Assembly (NCBI GenBank): GCA_023413645.1
Contig: JAEZPN010000063.1
Span: 1-7,957 of the forward strand
Source of the DNA: Bacteroidota bacterium
Lineage (GTDB): Bacteria; Bacteroidota; Bacteroidia; Bacteroidales; Rikenellaceae
Direction: 5' to 3'
DNA: 7,957 bases
The notes under the pieces were generated by a model. That model did no database searches. It saw only the letters and a program-made list of their open reading frames with translations, and was not told where the DNA came from. Position numbers and translations under genes: made by a program. Below, one piece after another: positions 1-5,483 of this stretch (position 1 is the stretch's first letter; every line of letters starts with the position of its first letter).

Positions 1-276
1 TTGTTAGGCTGCTGCAACGATAGAATGCCCTATGTCCAATGCTAGTTACGCTCTCGGGAATAGTAATACTTGTTAGGCTGCTGCAATCCTCGAATGCCGA
101 ACTTTCAATGCTAGTTACGCGCTCGGGAATAGTAATGCTTGTTAGGCTGCTGCAACCTGCGAAAGCCCACTTTCTAAAGCTTGTTACGCCCTCGGGAATA
201 GTTATGCTTTTTAGGCTGCTGCAATCTCTGAATGCACTATATACAATGCTAGTTACACGATCTCTAAATTTTAGTA
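1..276. repeat. Tandem 69-bp repeats encoding LRR units
   Basis: Four copies begin at 1, 70, 139 and 208, an exact 69-bp period (23 codons, so in frame). The core GGCTGCTGCAA is identical in all four copies, and CTCGGGAATAGT is shared by three. The repeats encode the BspA-like LRR units on the minus strand. Identity at the nucleotide level goes beyond what the protein pattern requires, which suggests recent duplication or ongoing recombination between copies. Confidence 0.9.
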
Positions 277-445
277 CTCCTCGACCATTATAATAGCTAT
301 TTGAAACCAGATTGTTAGTGTTGATATGTATCTTCCTGCCATCGGTAGTAGTATACCAAATCTCGTTGTCGGGTGGTGTCTGCGCTGAGGCAGTGGCAAC
401 CGCTGCCACAAGGCATAAAATAAGAGTAGATAGTTTGCGTAGCAT
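1..445 (-). CDS. BspA-like leucine-rich-repeat secreted protein, 5' part (runs off left edge)
   Basis: Reading the minus strand from the ATG at 445-443 gives 148 open codons to the window edge with no stop. Residues 1-21 form a type I signal peptide: Arg3/Lys4, a hydrophobic core LILCLVAAVA, and an ASA|Q cleavage site after residue 21. Residues 28-39 read EIWYTTTDGRKI, an opening I associate with BspA-like proteins. From about residue 57 the chain is built of 23-residue leucine-rich repeats of the LRR_5 type, with the pattern SITIPexVTSIxxxAFxxCSSLT. Members of this family are exported surface or periplasmic proteins, often with adhesive or host-binding roles, but the ligand cannot be predicted. 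The C-terminus is outside the window, so total length and any sorting signal are unknown. A perfect -7 element lies about 30 bp upstream of the start. The antisense open frame at 39-293 is a shadow of these repeats. Confidence 0.88.
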   Translation of the reverse strand, partial: MLRKLSTLILCLVAAVATASAQTPPDNEIWYTTTDGRKIHINTNNLVSNSYYNGRGVLKFRDRVTSIVYSAFRDCSSLKSITIPEGVTSFRKWAFAGCSSLTSITIPERVTSIESSAFEDCSSLTSITIPESVTSIGHRAFYRCSSLT

Positions 446-473
446 ATTGAGTAGTTATACTTAAATTTACTTA

Positions 474-481
474 CAAATATA
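474..481 (-). promoter_or_regulatory. -7 promoter element for the BspA-like gene
   Basis: The minus strand reads TATATTTG, a perfect match to the Bacteroidota -7 consensus TAnnTTTG, 28 bp upstream of the start codon at 445. No TTTG is found at the expected -33 position (about 501-506), so the promoter is either weak or helped by an activator. Confidence 0.5.
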
Positions 482-524
482 GCAAAAAAAATAGGCTCAT
501 GGCCGTAACCTGGAAAATTATTTT

Positions 525-532
525 TAACTTTG
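525..532 (+). promoter_or_regulatory. -7 promoter element for the EIIC-like gene
   Basis: TAACTTTG matches the Bacteroidota -7 consensus TAnnTTTG exactly. Transcription would start near 539-541, about 12 nt before the ATG at 553. This supports 553 as the start codon, because the in-frame ATG at 499 would lie upstream of the transcript. No clear -33 TTTG is present near 500-506. Confidence 0.5.
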
Positions 533-552
533 TACTACTAAAACTATTGACT

Positions 553-1613
553 ATGACCAAAAAGAATCAGACTACAAACGCTGAGAGTGGCGGCATTAAG
601 GGTTGGTTTAAGAGATATGTTGTCGATGCGTTGAGCTATATGGCAATGGGTCTCTTCGCCTCGCTTATCATCGGACTTATCATTAAGCAGATAGCCCTAA
701 TCCCTGGTCTCGACTTCCTTGCACCTATTGCCGCCATAGCACAGCTCGACTTGGTTGTTGGTGGCGCTATCGGCTTGGCTATCGCCTTAGGTCTAAAGCG
801 CGACCCACTGGTTACTATCTCGGCCGTAGCTGTGGGAGCCTTGGGCTATACGCTTGGTGGCCCCGCAGGCGATGTGGGTGGCAACCCTATTGGCGCATAC
901 CTCGCCACAATCGTGGCTATCGAGATAGGTTCGCTTGTCTCTAAGCGCACACCCGTTGATATCATCCTCACACCCCTCGTTACAATTATCGTCGGTGGTC
1001 TCGTGGCACAGTATATATGCGTGCCTATTGGTGATTGGGTAATGTCATTGGGCGAGTTGATTAACCGCGCTACGGAGCTCAACCCCTTTGCTATGGGTAT
1101 TATCGTAGCCGTGTCAGTAGGCTGCATCCTCACCCTACCTATCAGCTCAGCAGCGCTCTGTATCTCGATAGGTATCAGTGGCTTGGCTGCTGGTGCTGCG
1201 ACGGCGGGATGCTGTGCACAGATGGTGGGTTTTGCCGTTATCAGCTTTAAGGAGAACAGATGGGGTGGTCTTATCTCTCAGGGTCTCGGTACCTCGATGC
1301 TCCAGATTGGCAATATCGCCCGCAAGCCTATCGTATGGCTCGCACCACCCTCGCATCAGCTATTCTTGGACCTATCTCTACGTGTGTCTTGAAGATGGAA
1401 AATAGTGCTGCGGGAGCAGGTATGGGAACATCTGGTTTGGTAGGTCCCATCGGTTGCTGGGATACCATGTCGGCAACGACAGACCACATGTTGCTTATCG
1501 CCGAGATTGTGGGCATGTACTTTATCGCCCCCGCGCTATTAAGCCTGCTTATACACTGGGGTATGAAGCGCCTCGGCTGGGTCAAGGATGGCGACCTAAA
1601 GCTACAGAGATAA
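553..1613 (+). pseudogene. PTS EIIC-like integral membrane protein (PTS_EIIC_2 type), frameshifted
   Basis: The first frame opens at ATG 553 (MTKKNQTT) and ends at TGA 1390-1392 after 279 residues. The family-like C-terminus continues in the frame one base back, as LASAILGPISTCVLKMEN to a TAA at 1611-1613. The break lies near 1345-1356, inside CTCGCACCACCCTCGCATCA. One missing base restores WLAPPLASAILGP. A 4-base loss from a duplicated ACCC would restore WLAPPTLASAILGP, which fits the family better. The repaired protein is about 353 residues, normal for the family. It is very hydrophobic, with many membrane segments and glycine-rich loops such as GYTLGGPAGDVGGNPIG, and has no EIIA or EIIB domain. 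Relatives resemble the membrane channel of the sugar phosphotransferase system, but the substrate is unknown and these stand-alone proteins may not use PTS phosphorylation. It could be a genuine pseudogene, a sequencing error, or less likely a recoded gene. An alternative start at 499 is disfavoured by the promoter. Confidence 0.8.
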
Positions 1614-1615
1614 AG

Positions 1616-1646
1616 AAAATAGAGTGCCGACGGCACTCTATTTTTT
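1616..1646. terminator. Bidirectional rho-independent terminator
   Basis: A 13-bp stem (1616-1628 paired with 1632-1644) with core TAGAGTGCC/GGCACTCTA encloses the 3-base loop GAC. It has an A-run on the left and a T-run on the right, so it can stop transcription from both strands. It sits 2 bp after the EIIC-like stop codon and 1 bp beyond the stop of the convergent amidase gene, the expected place for a shared terminator. Confidence 0.9.
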
Positions 1647-1647
1647 G

Positions 1648-2712
1648 TTAATACAAGACCTGTATTGGTTCGCTCTGCACCGTGTCGAGGGGGTATGAGG
1701 CATACTTAACCCTCGCGAAGTCGATGTTATCCAACGCGATTGAGCGAATTGTGGAGTTATACGCCGTTTTGTAGTAGACTGTGCGCGAAGTGAGGTCTAT
1801 TGCCGAAGTCCACTGCGTAGCGCTTGGGAGGTTATGCTCTGCAGGGTTCTCGATGGCGATGGGCACATCGAAGTTATTGAGCAGGTGGAAGGCCTCAAGC
1901 ACCGTATCTAAGCCCGTAGCTCGCGTAGGAGCGGTATTACGGAAGAAAGCGGCACGCACAAAGCGTGAGGGAGGCGTAAAGTCACCAGGGAGGCCCAACA
2001 TCGCCGTACTGCCACCATTAGGTTCAAGCGTCACGCCACCCAGCTGATAGCTCTGCGCACTACCGGGGCGTAGGTTGACATAGTTCTCGAGGTTTGTAAC
2101 CTGCCATTCGTAGCCAGGAGCATTTGTGAGCACACCCACCTCGTTCTCGTAGAAGTTGATTTTGCCACCTACAATCTCCATAACCACCTGACGTCCTGTG
2201 GTATCGCCTATGCGCCAGTGCACCACAGCAGTCTTCTCCAATGCCACGATGCGCACATGCTTCACCGCCTCCATAACCTCATCTATCGTAGCACACTGCG
2301 TGAGCATCCACTGTACCACCTGCAGGTCGGCGAGTGTGCGTGGGTTGTCCATAGCCTCGTACGACTCGTAGCTACCGTAGCGCGGGAAGAAGAATAAGCC
2401 CGCAGAGAGTCCCGCCTCGTTTATGCCCTCGGCGATAAACTCCTTCTCCACTACAGCAAGACCTACCACGCCATATCGCGCCTTAAACTTTATACCGTTC
2501 CTACCCGTAGGCGTGTAGGACTGCAGTTGTTCGCCACGCGGGATTATGACATACTCGCTCTTGAGAGCTCCGTATGCCCACTCTATAGTTCGTGCCTGAA
2601 TGTAGCTACCATCGGCAGCTGTGAGCGATATGCCGGTGCAGGCAACTGAGGCGTGCACACCACCCAGTATGGCAGCCACGCCCACCAGCAGATTCTTAAT
2701 CATCTTGGTCAT
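1648..2712 (-). CDS. Choloylglycine hydrolase family exported linear amide C-N hydrolase
   Basis: This is a 354-residue Ntn-hydrolase of the bile salt hydrolase / penicillin V acylase family, cutting linear amide bonds of N-acyl substrates. Residues 1-24 form a signal peptide (MTKMIKN, hydrophobic core, then HASVA) and the next residue is Cys25 in ACTGIS. Cleavage there would expose the catalytic N-terminal cysteine. Other family landmarks are Arg41 and Glu44 in ARTIEW (Glu where many bile salt hydrolases have Asp), the motif INEAGLSAGLFFFPRYGSYE near 97-116, Asn197 in LTNAPGYEW, NLENY at 207-211, and Arg250 in PSRFVRAAF. The length is usual for the family. The protein probably acts in the periplasm or at the cell surface. 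Whether bile salts, acyl-homoserine lactones, penicillin V or other N-acyl amides are the substrate cannot be settled from sequence. Met4 is an alternative start that keeps the signal peptide. The gene stands alone, with the shared terminator just after its stop. Confidence 0.9.
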   Translation of the reverse strand: MTKMIKNLLVGVAAILGGVHASVACTGISLTAADGSYIQARTIEWAYGALKSEYVIIPRGEQLQSYTPTGRNGIKFKARYGVVGLAVVEKEFIAEGINEAGLSAGLFFFPRYGSYESYEAMDNPRTLADLQVVQWMLTQCATIDEVMEAVKHVRIVALEKTAVVHWRIGDTTGRQVVMEIVGGKINFYENEVGVLTNAPGYEWQVTNLENYVNLRPGSAQSYQLGGVTLEPNGGSTAMLGLPGDFTPPSRFVRAAFFRNTAPTRATGLDTVLEAFHLLNNFDVPIAIENPAEHNLPSATQWTSAIDLTSRTVYYKTAYNSTIRSIALDNIDFARVKYASYPLDTVQSEPIQVLY

Positions 2713-2836
2713 AATTTACGTTGTTAAGTGAAACCACTGGGCTAACAACATAAATCGCGCCGAATCAACACTACCCCACCCTCACGGGTTACATTTTGCA
2801 ACCCAAGTACACCGATACACAGCCCCCTCATTTTGC

Positions 2837-2856
2837 GGGTATTAAAAATAATACCC
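2837..2856. other. Small perfect hairpin in the intergenic region upstream of the amidase
   Basis: GGGTATTA (2837-2844) pairs with TAATACCC (2849-2856) around an AAAA loop. It lies about 125-145 bp upstream of the amidase start. It may be an operator or a structural element; no T-run follows on either strand, so it is not a clear terminator. Confidence 0.4.
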
Positions 2857-2862
2857 ACGACA

Positions 2863-2880
2863 ACACGCCCCCAGGCGTGT
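2863..2880. other. Second small hairpin in the same intergenic region
   Basis: ACACGCC (2863-2869) pairs with GGCGTGT (2874-2880) around the loop CCCA, a 7-bp GC-rich stem. It begins 6 bp after the preceding hairpin. The function is unknown; a paired operator or leader structure for the amidase gene is possible. Confidence 0.4.
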
Positions 2881-2891
2881 ACCTCAAGGGT

Positions 2892-2944
2892 AAAAATAGG
2901 GAGTTAGGAGGTTCACCGCATGGCTACTGCTCCCAACTCCCTAA
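2892..2944 (-). terminator. Rho-independent terminator after the LytTR regulator gene
   Basis: On the minus strand, TAGGGAGTTGGGAG pairs with CTCCTAACTCCCTA (14 positions with one G-U-type pair) around a loop of about 19 nt, followed by TTTTT. It begins 24 bp beyond the stop codon of the response regulator gene. This is a typical end for the kinase-regulator operon and insulates it from the amidase gene downstream on the same strand. Confidence 0.82.
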
Positions 2945-2967
2945 TATTCTAAATTTATCTGATCTCA

Positions 2968-3747
2968 CTAATTCTTATCCAGCCACTCCAAAAAGTCGGA
3001 AGTGCGGCTGCGGCTCACCACAACCTCATCCGTTGATGGTGGGTTGAGTTGGATTTTAAGGCGTGTGCCGAGGTGCTTCGAGATATTTTCGATTGCGTTA
3101 ATCGCAACGATATAGCTACGCGAGATGCGGAAGAAGAGCTTGGGGTCGAGCATCTCCTGCACCATATCCAACGAGTAGTCCAACAAGCGGCGCGTGCCAT
3201 TGCGATTTACCGCGTATGTGCTCTTATCCTCCGAGAAGCAGTATGCTATATCCTCGACGGGGATGATGATAATCTTCTCGCCAGTCTTTACGATAAAGCG
3301 CTTCTTATACTCCTTCGTATCGCGCGACACACTCGCACGCGATACCATATCCATAATTGTCTCGAGATTTGCAGCACTACGGCTCTCGATACGCTCACGG
3401 CAACGCTCCCACGCACGTTTCATATCCTCATCGCCAATAGGCTTCAACAGGTAGTCGCACGAATTTACCTTAAAGGCGTTGATTGCATAGTTGTCGTAGG
3501 CCGTGGTTATGATGACATGGGCACTGATGTTTACGCGCTCAAAAATCTCAAAACAGATGCCATCAGAAAGTTCGACATCCATAAAAATTACATCGGCACC
3601 ATCGGGGTTCTCCTCGAGCCATTTTACGGTCGAGCGCACCGACGTGAGGGTCATCACCACACTACCCTCGGGGCAGCAGCGGTCGATGAGCTTTTTGAGG
3701 TTTATTTGCGCAGGGATTTCATCCTCTACAATAAGTATCTTTATCAT
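2968..3747 (-). CDS. LytTR-family response regulator
   Basis: This 259-residue protein is a cytoplasmic transcription regulator. Residues 1-120 form a receiver domain with acidic Glu8/Asp9, phospho-acceptor Asp57 (IFMDVELSDG), Thr81/Thr82, and Lys102 in YLLKPI. After a linker, about residues 148-258 form a LytTR DNA-binding domain, with landmarks KKRFIVKTGEKIIIIPVEDI, FFRISRSYIVAINAIENI and VVVSRSRTSDFLEWL. LytTR domains bind short direct repeats of about 9-10 bp through a beta-strand fold. The gene start overlaps the stop of the upstream kinase gene by 4 bp (ATGA at 3747-3744), so the two are very likely translationally coupled and act as one two-component system. A strong terminator follows. 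The target genes are not shown by sequence; likely candidates are its own promoter and the divergent transporter. Confidence 0.95.
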   Translation of the reverse strand: MIKILIVEDEIPAQINLKKLIDRCCPEGSVVMTLTSVRSTVKWLEENPDGADVIFMDVELSDGICFEIFERVNISAHVIITTAYDNYAINAFKVNSCDYLLKPIGDEDMKRAWERCRERIESRSAANLETIMDMVSRASVSRDTKEYKKRFIVKTGEKIIIIPVEDIAYCFSEDKSTYAVNRNGTRRLLDYSLDMVQEMLDPKLFFRISRSYIVAINAIENISKHLGTRLKIQLNPPSTDEVVVSRSRTSDFLEWLDKN

Positions 3748-5138
3748 ACTATGGGGAGTTTTACAATAAATTCATTCTCAGTCTTTTGCACCACAATATC
3801 ACGACGTGTAATATCAAGATACTGGCGGCGTATATTCTCCAATCCAAGGCGTGTCGAGGGCTGACCATGAGTACGCACCTGGAGGTTGTTCCTAACCACC
3901 AAATACTCCTCCTCAATGGCTATCTTAACACATAGCGGAGAGTCGGCACAAACGACATTATGCTTAGTGGCATTTTCGACCAATAGTTGGAGTGCACAGG
4001 GCACAACAAACCTATCGGCAAAACGCCTCTCTACATCTATCTCAAACTTCATACCCTCGGGGAAGCGCTCCTCCAAAAGGTCGATATACATATTGGCAAA
4101 TTCTAGCTCCTCGCTAATCTTCACAAGAGGCTTTTGGTCGTTGTTGAGCATATAGCGATAGATGCCCGCGAGCTTGCGGATAAAGGCCGAAGCACGCTCC
4201 GTCTCGTGCTCTTGAACAAGGTAGTCGAGGATGCCCAACGAGTTAAACAAGAAGTGGGGATTTATCTGCTGCTTAAGTCGCTCGTACTGATACTCGGTGC
4301 GGTGCTTCAACTCACGCTCCTCACGTAGCTCGCGCTGCGTGGTCGTAGATATACGGATAAGCATGCACACCGTAGCGATAAGTATGTCAATCATCAATGC
4401 CGCAGAGAGCGTGCGCACAAAGTCTAAAGGATTGGTAGCGGGTGTCTCCAAGCGCGGTATATCATAGTAAATCAACAACGTAGCGAGGGCGGGCAACAGC
4501 AATAGCGAGATCGTCAGCGGCTTTGCAAAAGCGAGGCGTTTCGAGGCCTCCTGCCCCCTTGATGGGAGGTAGGAAAAAAGCACCACATTACCAGCTATAA
4601 GCGTCAACAGCGCCCAGGTATTCTCCATTGTTCCGAAGAGATGATTTAGGAGCGTACCCTCGTTAAATACACCCACGCGGAACATCACAACGTACAAGAG
4701 GCGAACAAGCAAAATACCTACGGCAACGAGTATCACATTGCGGATATATGAGCGCAATACATTGGTGCTCGAACGAAAGCGTTTTACACGCAACGTAAGG
4801 GCGTTAACAGCAAAACCTATTGCCGTGGTAATCAAGAATGTAGATAGTGCAGGTGCGATATAGTCGTTGCCTATTATTTGATTTAGCGGCTGCCACAACC
4901 ACGAGCCGATAATAAAACCCGAAATGGTCGCTACAAGGGTCAATAGAGTAACCATCTCGATACGGGTGCTATTGCGTATCGAGATAACTACGACCATGGC
5001 GATTGTGAGTATCGTCAAGAGGATGTCGTCGTGGTAGCTCATAGCACGACTGAGCAGTGCCACCGCGAAGTGAAGCACCGCGAAAATTATGACGATGGCG
5101 ACGTTGCCAAGTGTATGGTGTCGGTTGAGTATAGCCAT
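3744..5138 (-). CDS. Membrane sensor histidine kinase, LytS/YehU-like (His_kinase PF06580 type)
   Basis: This 464-residue inner membrane kinase autophosphorylates on histidine and passes phosphate to the partner LytTR regulator. The N-terminal part to about residue 262 holds roughly eight hydrophobic helices (approximately 13-30, 39-53, 62-82, 92-113, 132-153, 173-190, 207-225, 241-262) and no recognisable extracytoplasmic ligand domain, so sensing is probably within the membrane. A charged, probably coiled-coil linker (264-290) leads to the phospho-acceptor His295 in LKQQINPHFLFNSL, the signature of this kinase family. The ATP-binding region has Asn389 and His393 in LLVENATKHN and a G-box-like GLENIRRQYL at 432-441. 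The start at 5138 is 18 bp downstream of the near-consensus promoter -7 element and has no Shine-Dalgarno sequence, as is usual in this phylum. It overlaps the regulator gene by 4 bp. The stimulus is unknown. Confidence 0.93.
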   Translation of the reverse strand: MAILNRHHTLGNVAIVIIFAVLHFAVALLSRAMSYHDDILLTILTIAMVVVISIRNSTRIEMVTLLTLVATISGFIIGSWLWQPLNQIIGNDYIAPALSTFLITTAIGFAVNALTLRVKRFRSSTNVLRSYIRNVILVAVGILLVRLLYVVMFRVGVFNEGTLLNHLFGTMENTWALLTLIAGNVVLFSYLPSRGQEASKRLAFAKPLTISLLLLPALATLLIYYDIPRLETPATNPLDFVRTLSAALMIDILIATVCMLIRISTTTQRELREERELKHRTEYQYERLKQQINPHFLFNSLGILDYLVQEHETERASAFIRKLAGIYRYMLNNDQKPLVKISEELEFANMYIDLLEERFPEGMKFEIDVERRFADRFVVPCALQLLVENATKHNVVCADSPLCVKIAIEEEYLVVRNNLQVRTHGQPSTRLGLENIRRQYLDITRRDIVVQKTENEFIVKLPIV

Positions 5139-5139
5139 A

Positions 5140-5169
5140 GTTATGCAAGGTTATGCAAAGTTATGAAAA
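5140..5169. repeat. Three tandem 10-bp direct repeats at the kinase promoter
   Basis: On the plus strand three units start at 5140, 5150 and 5160: GTTATGCAAG, GTTATGCAAA and GTTATGAAAA. Read on the minus strand, they run up to the base before the kinase start codon and overlap the promoter -7 element. One-turn spacing puts every copy on the same DNA face. They could be a binding site for the operon's own LytTR regulator; that assignment is inference. Confidence 0.75.
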
Positions 5170-5186
5170 AAATATGAATATCCAAA
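5156..5186 (-). promoter_or_regulatory. Promoter of the kinase-regulator operon
   Basis: On the minus strand, TTTG (5186-5183) is followed by 19 bp and then TAACTTTG (5163-5156). This matches the Bacteroidota consensus TTTG-N19-21-TAnnTTTG exactly. Transcription would start near 5148-5150, leaving a very short leader of about 10-12 nt before the kinase ATG. The 10-bp direct repeats overlap the -7 box and start site. Confidence 0.75.
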
Positions 5187-5218
5187 ACCGTCAAAGGAGA
5201 AACCGCACAATTTGACCA

Positions 5219-5233
5219 TATTGCATAGCAATA
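5219..5233. promoter_or_regulatory. Perfect inverted repeat upstream of the kinase promoter
   Basis: TATTGC and GCAATA flank a 3-bp centre, forming a perfect 15-bp inverted repeat. It lies roughly 35-50 bp upstream of the kinase -33 box and over 100 bp upstream of the proposed transporter -33 box. It is a candidate protein-binding site; the binder is unknown. Confidence 0.35.
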
Positions 5234-5324
5234 GGAGGCTCCACGACGATAGTAGCACACACCACCCTATCACACAGTGATTATACCATTCGGCAGTGGA
5301 AACGTGCAATTCGTCATAAATATT

Positions 5325-5337
5325 TACCCTTTGGGTA
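5325..5337. promoter_or_regulatory. Inverted repeat just upstream of the transporter -33 box
   Basis: TACCC and GGGTA flank TTT, and the arms extend to ATTTACCC/GGGTAgAAAT with one bulge. It ends 7 bp before the proposed -33 TTTG of the transporter gene, a usual position for an activator site. Confidence 0.4.
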
Positions 5338-5344
5338 GAAATCA

Positions 5345-5376
5345 TTTGGATTTTACGAAAATTTTGGTAAAATTTG
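5345..5376 (+). promoter_or_regulatory. Probable promoter of the MFS transporter gene
   Basis: TTTG at 5345-5348 is followed by 20 bp and then AAAATTTG at 5369-5376. The -7 box differs from TAnnTTTG only at its first base. Transcription would begin near 5383, giving an AT- and A-rich leader of about 100 nt before the ATG at 5484. The spacer contains an AT-rich 22-bp palindrome. Confidence 0.55.
5351..5372. promoter_or_regulatory. AT-rich 22-bp palindrome inside the transporter promoter spacer
   Basis: TTTTAC (5351-5356) and GTAAAA (5367-5372) flank GAAAATTTTG; the only imperfect pair is the G/G at 5357/5366. It fills the stretch between the proposed -33 and -7 boxes and overlaps the -7 box, the classic place for a repressor operator. 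Confidence 0.5.
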
Positions 5377-5394
5377 TAGTGTGGTCATTGTATA

Positions 5395-5416
5395 GTTATT
5401 AAAATAATTTAATAAC
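5395..5416. promoter_or_regulatory. Second AT-rich 22-bp palindrome, in the transporter leader
   Basis: GTTATTAAA (5395-5403) is mirrored by TTTAATAAC (5408-5416) around a 4-bp centre. Its midpoint is 44 bp, about four helical turns, from that of the palindrome at 5351-5372. It could be a second operator, or only an AT-rich leader structure. Confidence 0.4.
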
Positions 5417-5483
5417 ACATTTACACGGAGCACTAACACAAAACACAACAACGACAAAAAATGATTAACTAAAATACCATAAA

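Noticed and set aside
39..293. 84-residue plus-strand open frame made of repeated LVTRSGIVMLVRLLQ-like units
   Set aside because: It is the antisense shadow of the 69-bp LRR repeats. The minus-strand frame gives a signal peptide and a clear BspA-like LRR protein.
499..552. Upstream in-frame ATG at 499 as the EIIC-like start
   Set aside because: The perfect -7 element at 525-532 lies downstream of it, and the added residues MAVTWKIIFNFVLLKLLT look unlike the polar N-terminus that follows MTKKNQ.
1260..1613. Separate 117-residue gene in the second frame
   Set aside because: Only its part after about 1350 resembles a protein family, and that part is the C-terminus of the EIIC-like protein. It is the second half of one frameshifted gene.
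3049..3864. 271-residue plus-strand open frame opposite the regulator gene
   Set aside because: It is antisense to a confidently identified LytTR regulator and kinase end, and its residues follow from the codon bias of the opposite strand.
5151..5345. 64-residue minus-strand open frame with a hydrophobic middle, just upstream of the kinase gene
   Set aside because: The kinase promoter (-33 and -7) lies inside it, it overlaps the repeats and other regulatory palindromes, no family is recognisable, and it has no promoter of its own. A small membrane peptide cannot be fully excluded.
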